The notes beneath the pieces are model-generated. The model was given only the letters and a program-made list of their open reading frames with translations, did not search any database and was not told the DNA's origin. Shown here in pieces: positions 8,273-9,755 of a DNA stretch of 9,755 nucleotides. The DNA lies in assembly GCA_021767525.1 (NCBI GenBank), contig JAASTF010000103.1, forward strand, positions 1 to 9,755. The letters are read 5' to 3'. The translations under genes and the position numbers were made by a program. Source of the DNA: Paracoccaceae bacterium (GTDB lineage: Bacteria; Pseudomonadota; Alphaproteobacteria; Rhodobacterales; Rhodobacteraceae). Within the stretch, counting starts at the first letter, position 1. The number at the start of each line of letters is the position of its first letter.

Positions 8273-9100
8273 ATGAGCAAATCTATCCTGATCACCGGCT
8301 GTTCCAGCGGCATCGGCTATGACGCGGCGCACGGGCTGCGCCGCGCCGGATGGCGCGTTTTCGCCGCCTGCCGCGCGCAGGACGATGTCGACCGGCTGGC
8401 CGCCGAGGGGTTCGAAGCGGTGCGCCTGGATTACGCCGACAGCGCCAGCATCGACAGCGCGCTGGACCAGGTGTTGCAGGCCACCGGCGGCACGCTGGAT
8501 GCGCTGTTCAACAACGGTGCGCATGCCTGCCCCGGTGCTGTCGAGGATCTGCCAAGGGGCGCCCTGCGCGATATTTTCGAGGTCAACCTGTTCGGCCTGC
8601 ACGAGCTGACGACCCGCGTGATCCCGGTGATGCGCGCGCAGGGGCATGGGCGGATCGTCAACTGCTCGTCCGTTTTGGGGCTGGTGGTGATGCCCTGGCG
8701 CGGGGCCTATGTGGCCACCAAGTTCGCGCTGGAAGGGCTGACCGACACGCTGCGGATCGAGATGCGCGACACCGCGATCAAGGTGATCCTGATCGAGCCG
8801 GGCCCGGTCACGTCGAAGATCCGGCAGAACTCGATTGCGCATTTCGAACGCTGGATCGACTGGGAGGCCAGCCCCCGCGCCGCGAAATACCGCTCCGGCC
8901 TTTTGAAACGGCTTTACGAAGAGCGCGGCCCCGACCGGTTCGAGCTGCCGCCCCAGGCCGTCACCGCCAAGCTGCTGCGCGCGCTTGAGGCGCGCAACCC
9001 GCGCCCGCGTTATTACGTGACGACGCCCACCTATATCATGGGCGCGCTGCGCCGCATCCTGCCCAGCCGCGCGCTGGACTGGATTTTGGCCAAGGGCTGA
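8273..9100 (+). CDS. YbbO-like short-chain dehydrogenase/reductase
   Basis: A 275-residue classical short-chain dehydrogenase, probably cytosolic or loosely membrane-associated. The Rossmann glycine motif TGCSSGIG is at residues 8-15. The catalytic tetrad is N105 (EVNLFG), S133 (NCSSVLG), Y146 and K150 (YVATK), with the expected 13-residue Ser-Tyr spacing. EPGPVTS follows, as in the family. The motif after strand 4 is NNGA (80-83) instead of the usual NNAG. From memory, the start (SILITGCSSGIG) and the C-terminal RY..T...MGALRRILPSRALDWIL resemble E. coli YbbO, an NADP-dependent aldehyde reductase; the substrate here is unknown. The frame extends upstream into the SH3 gene, but the ATG at 8273 gives the normal SDR N-terminus. 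No ribosome-binding site precedes it. Confidence 0.93.
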   Translation: MSKSILITGCSSGIGYDAAHGLRRAGWRVFAACRAQDDVDRLAAEGFEAVRLDYADSASIDSALDQVLQATGGTLDALFNNGAHACPGAVEDLPRGALRDIFEVNLFGLHELTTRVIPVMRAQGHGRIVNCSSVLGLVVMPWRGAYVATKFALEGLTDTLRIEMRDTAIKVILIEPGPVTSKIRQNSIAHFERWIDWEASPRAAKYRSGLLKRLYEERGPDRFELPPQAVTAKLLRALEARNPRPRYYVTTPTYIMGALRRILPSRALDWILAKG

Positions 9101-9147
9101 ATTTACGGTTCGCTTTTTGCCGCCAGCCCCCTACATGGGGCACACAC

Positions 9148-9174
9148 ATGAACGAGGGACGAAGAACAACATGA
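9148..9174 (+). CDS. Possible 8-codon leader ORF (MNEGRRTT)
   Basis: An ATG at 9148 opens a frame of eight codons ending in TGA at 9172-9174. The stop overlaps the ATG of the HIG1-like gene at 9171 in an ATGA arrangement. A GGGG run (9137-9140) lies 7 bases before it, similar to the G-run sites of two other genes here. It may be a coupling leader or pure chance. Confidence 0.2.
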   Translation: MNEGRRTT

Positions 9175-9377
9175 CAAACGACCCGCTTTTCTACGTGGTG
9201 GCCGCCGCCTGCCTGGGCGTTCTGGCCATCCTGGTTCTGGGGATTTCGAATTTCGGCAAGGGCACGATGGAGGCCGCCAAGAAATCGAACCAGATGATGA
9301 AGCTGCGGATCGTGGCGCAATTCTTTGCGGTGATCCTGATCCTGTTGTTCGTCTGGCTGCGCGGAGGGGGAAACTGA
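9171..9377 (+). CDS. HIG1-like twin-transmembrane protein
   Basis: A 68-residue protein with two membrane helices (about residues 6-27 and 47-63) joined by a basic loop (GKGTMEAAKKSNQMMKLR). It fits the small alphaproteobacterial twin-transmembrane proteins related to the HIG1 domain. The HIG1 signature (Q/I)x3(R/H)xRx3Q appears in degenerate form as N40-x3-K44-x-R46-x3-Q50, with R46 and Q50 kept. Mitochondrial relatives assist cytochrome oxidase assembly and respiratory supercomplexes, so an inner-membrane respiratory role is a fair but unproven guess. The start at 9171 is preferred over an in-frame TTG at 9117 because it gives the usual short N-terminus. The nearest purine-rich site is GAAG (9161-9164), with GAGGGA further up. 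It is followed after one base by the adenosyltransferase gene. Confidence 0.85.
   Translation: MTNDPLFYVVAAACLGVLAILVLGISNFGKGTMEAAKKSNQMMKLRIVAQFFAVILILLFVWLRGGGN
9363..9370 (+). promoter_or_regulatory. Ribosome-binding site of the adenosyltransferase gene
   Basis: GGAGGGGG lies 8 bases before the ATG at 9379 and is inside the last codons of the HIG1-like gene. It is strong and supports both the chosen start and joint transcription of the two genes. Confidence 0.7.
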
Positions 9378-9378
9378 C

Positions 9379-9755
9379 ATGGTCGTTCTGAACAAGATCT
9401 ACACGAAAACCGGCGATCACGGCGAAACCGCCCTGGGCAACGGGGCGCGGGTGGCCAAGCACGCGCTGCGGGTCACGGCCTATGGCACCTCGGACGAACT
9501 GAACGCCTGTGTGGGCGTGGCGCGGCTGAGCGCCGAGGGCGAGATGGACGCCGCGCTGATGCGCATCCAGAACGACCTGTTCGACCTGGGCGCGGATATG
9601 TGCACGCCCGACATGCATCTTGATGACGAGCGCGAATACCCGCCGCTGCGCATGGTGGCCGAACAGGTCGCGCGGCTGGAATCGGAAATCGACGCGATGA
9701 ACGCCAAGCTGGAGCCGCTGCGCAGCTTTATCCTGCCGGGCGGTGCGCCGCTGGC
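9379..9755 (+). CDS. PduO-type ATP:cob(I)alamin adenosyltransferase, N-terminal part (runs off right edge)
   Basis: The first 125 codons of a PduO/MMAB-type corrinoid adenosyltransferase. The enzyme transfers the adenosyl group of ATP to cob(I)alamin to give coenzyme B12. The ATP-binding start KIYTKTGDHGET (6-17) is present, followed by RVTAYGTSDELNACVG (31-46), the family's second signature, and the QNDLFDLGAD helix. The conserved FILPGG near residue 118 is the last element before the edge. The C-terminal helix with the substrate-site Arg-Arg-x-x-E region lies outside. The usual protein is about 190 residues. It is one base downstream of the HIG1-like gene. From memory, in Rhodobacteraceae this pair is often followed by electron-transfer flavoprotein genes, which would lie just beyond the window. 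Confidence 0.95.
   Translation, partial: MVVLNKIYTKTGDHGETALGNGARVAKHALRVTAYGTSDELNACVGVARLSAEGEMDAALMRIQNDLFDLGADMCTPDMHLDDEREYPPLRMVAEQVARLESEIDAMNAKLEPLRSFILPGGAPL

Noticed and set aside
9109..9137. TTCGCT-N17-TACATG as a promoter for the HIG1-like gene
   Set aside because: The -35 box matches the consensus at only 2 of 6 positions and the -10 at 3 of 6, which is too weak to annotate.

Overview
The window is about 9.8 kb of GC-rich, densely coding bacterial chromosome. Gene content and protein style point to an alphaproteobacterium of the Rhodobacteraceae/Roseobacter group. The pointers are an EF-Tu with an MAKEKFERSKPHVNIG start, a ParC of alphaproteobacterial type, and a HIG1-like twin-membrane protein followed directly by a PduO-type cobalamin adenosyltransferase. 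This placement rests on recognising the families, not on a database search. No transposon, integrase, phage gene, CRISPR array, tRNA or rRNA is visible, and no stretch over about 150 bases lacks a gene.

Layout. Positions 1-156 (minus) hold the first 52 codons of tuf, running off the left edge. Positions 255-872 (minus) encode a small lipoprotein of unknown function. Across a 130-bp divergent gap, 1003-2358 (plus) encodes a complete cytochrome P450 with no redox partner in view. Positions 2374-5064 (minus) hold three closely spaced genes, read from the right as a DUF898/YjgN-like membrane protein, an M48 zinc metalloprotease and a small thiamine-binding-like (formerly DUF77) protein. The first two are 4 bp apart and the last two 20 bp apart. 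Upstream of them lies parC (5113-7539, minus), separated by a strong hairpin. Divergent from parC is an SH3-domain exported protein (7690-8235, plus), then a YbbO-like short-chain dehydrogenase (8273-9100, plus). The right edge holds the HIG1-like protein (9171-9377) and the start of the adenosyltransferase (9379 to the edge), one base apart.

How the genes fit together. Most neighbours look like independent housekeeping units. The clearest functional groupings are the membrane protein/M48 protease pair (possibly envelope quality control) and the HIG1-like/adenosyltransferase pair (respiratory membrane and B12 cofactor supply). I do not see a convincing new defence or biosynthetic system. The better leads are small-scale: an apparently leaderless dehydrogenase gene whose start codon abuts a perfect inverted repeat, a P450 ribosome-binding site inside a hairpin loop, a tiny ORF overlapping the HIG1-like start, and a tandem motif in the parC promoter region.
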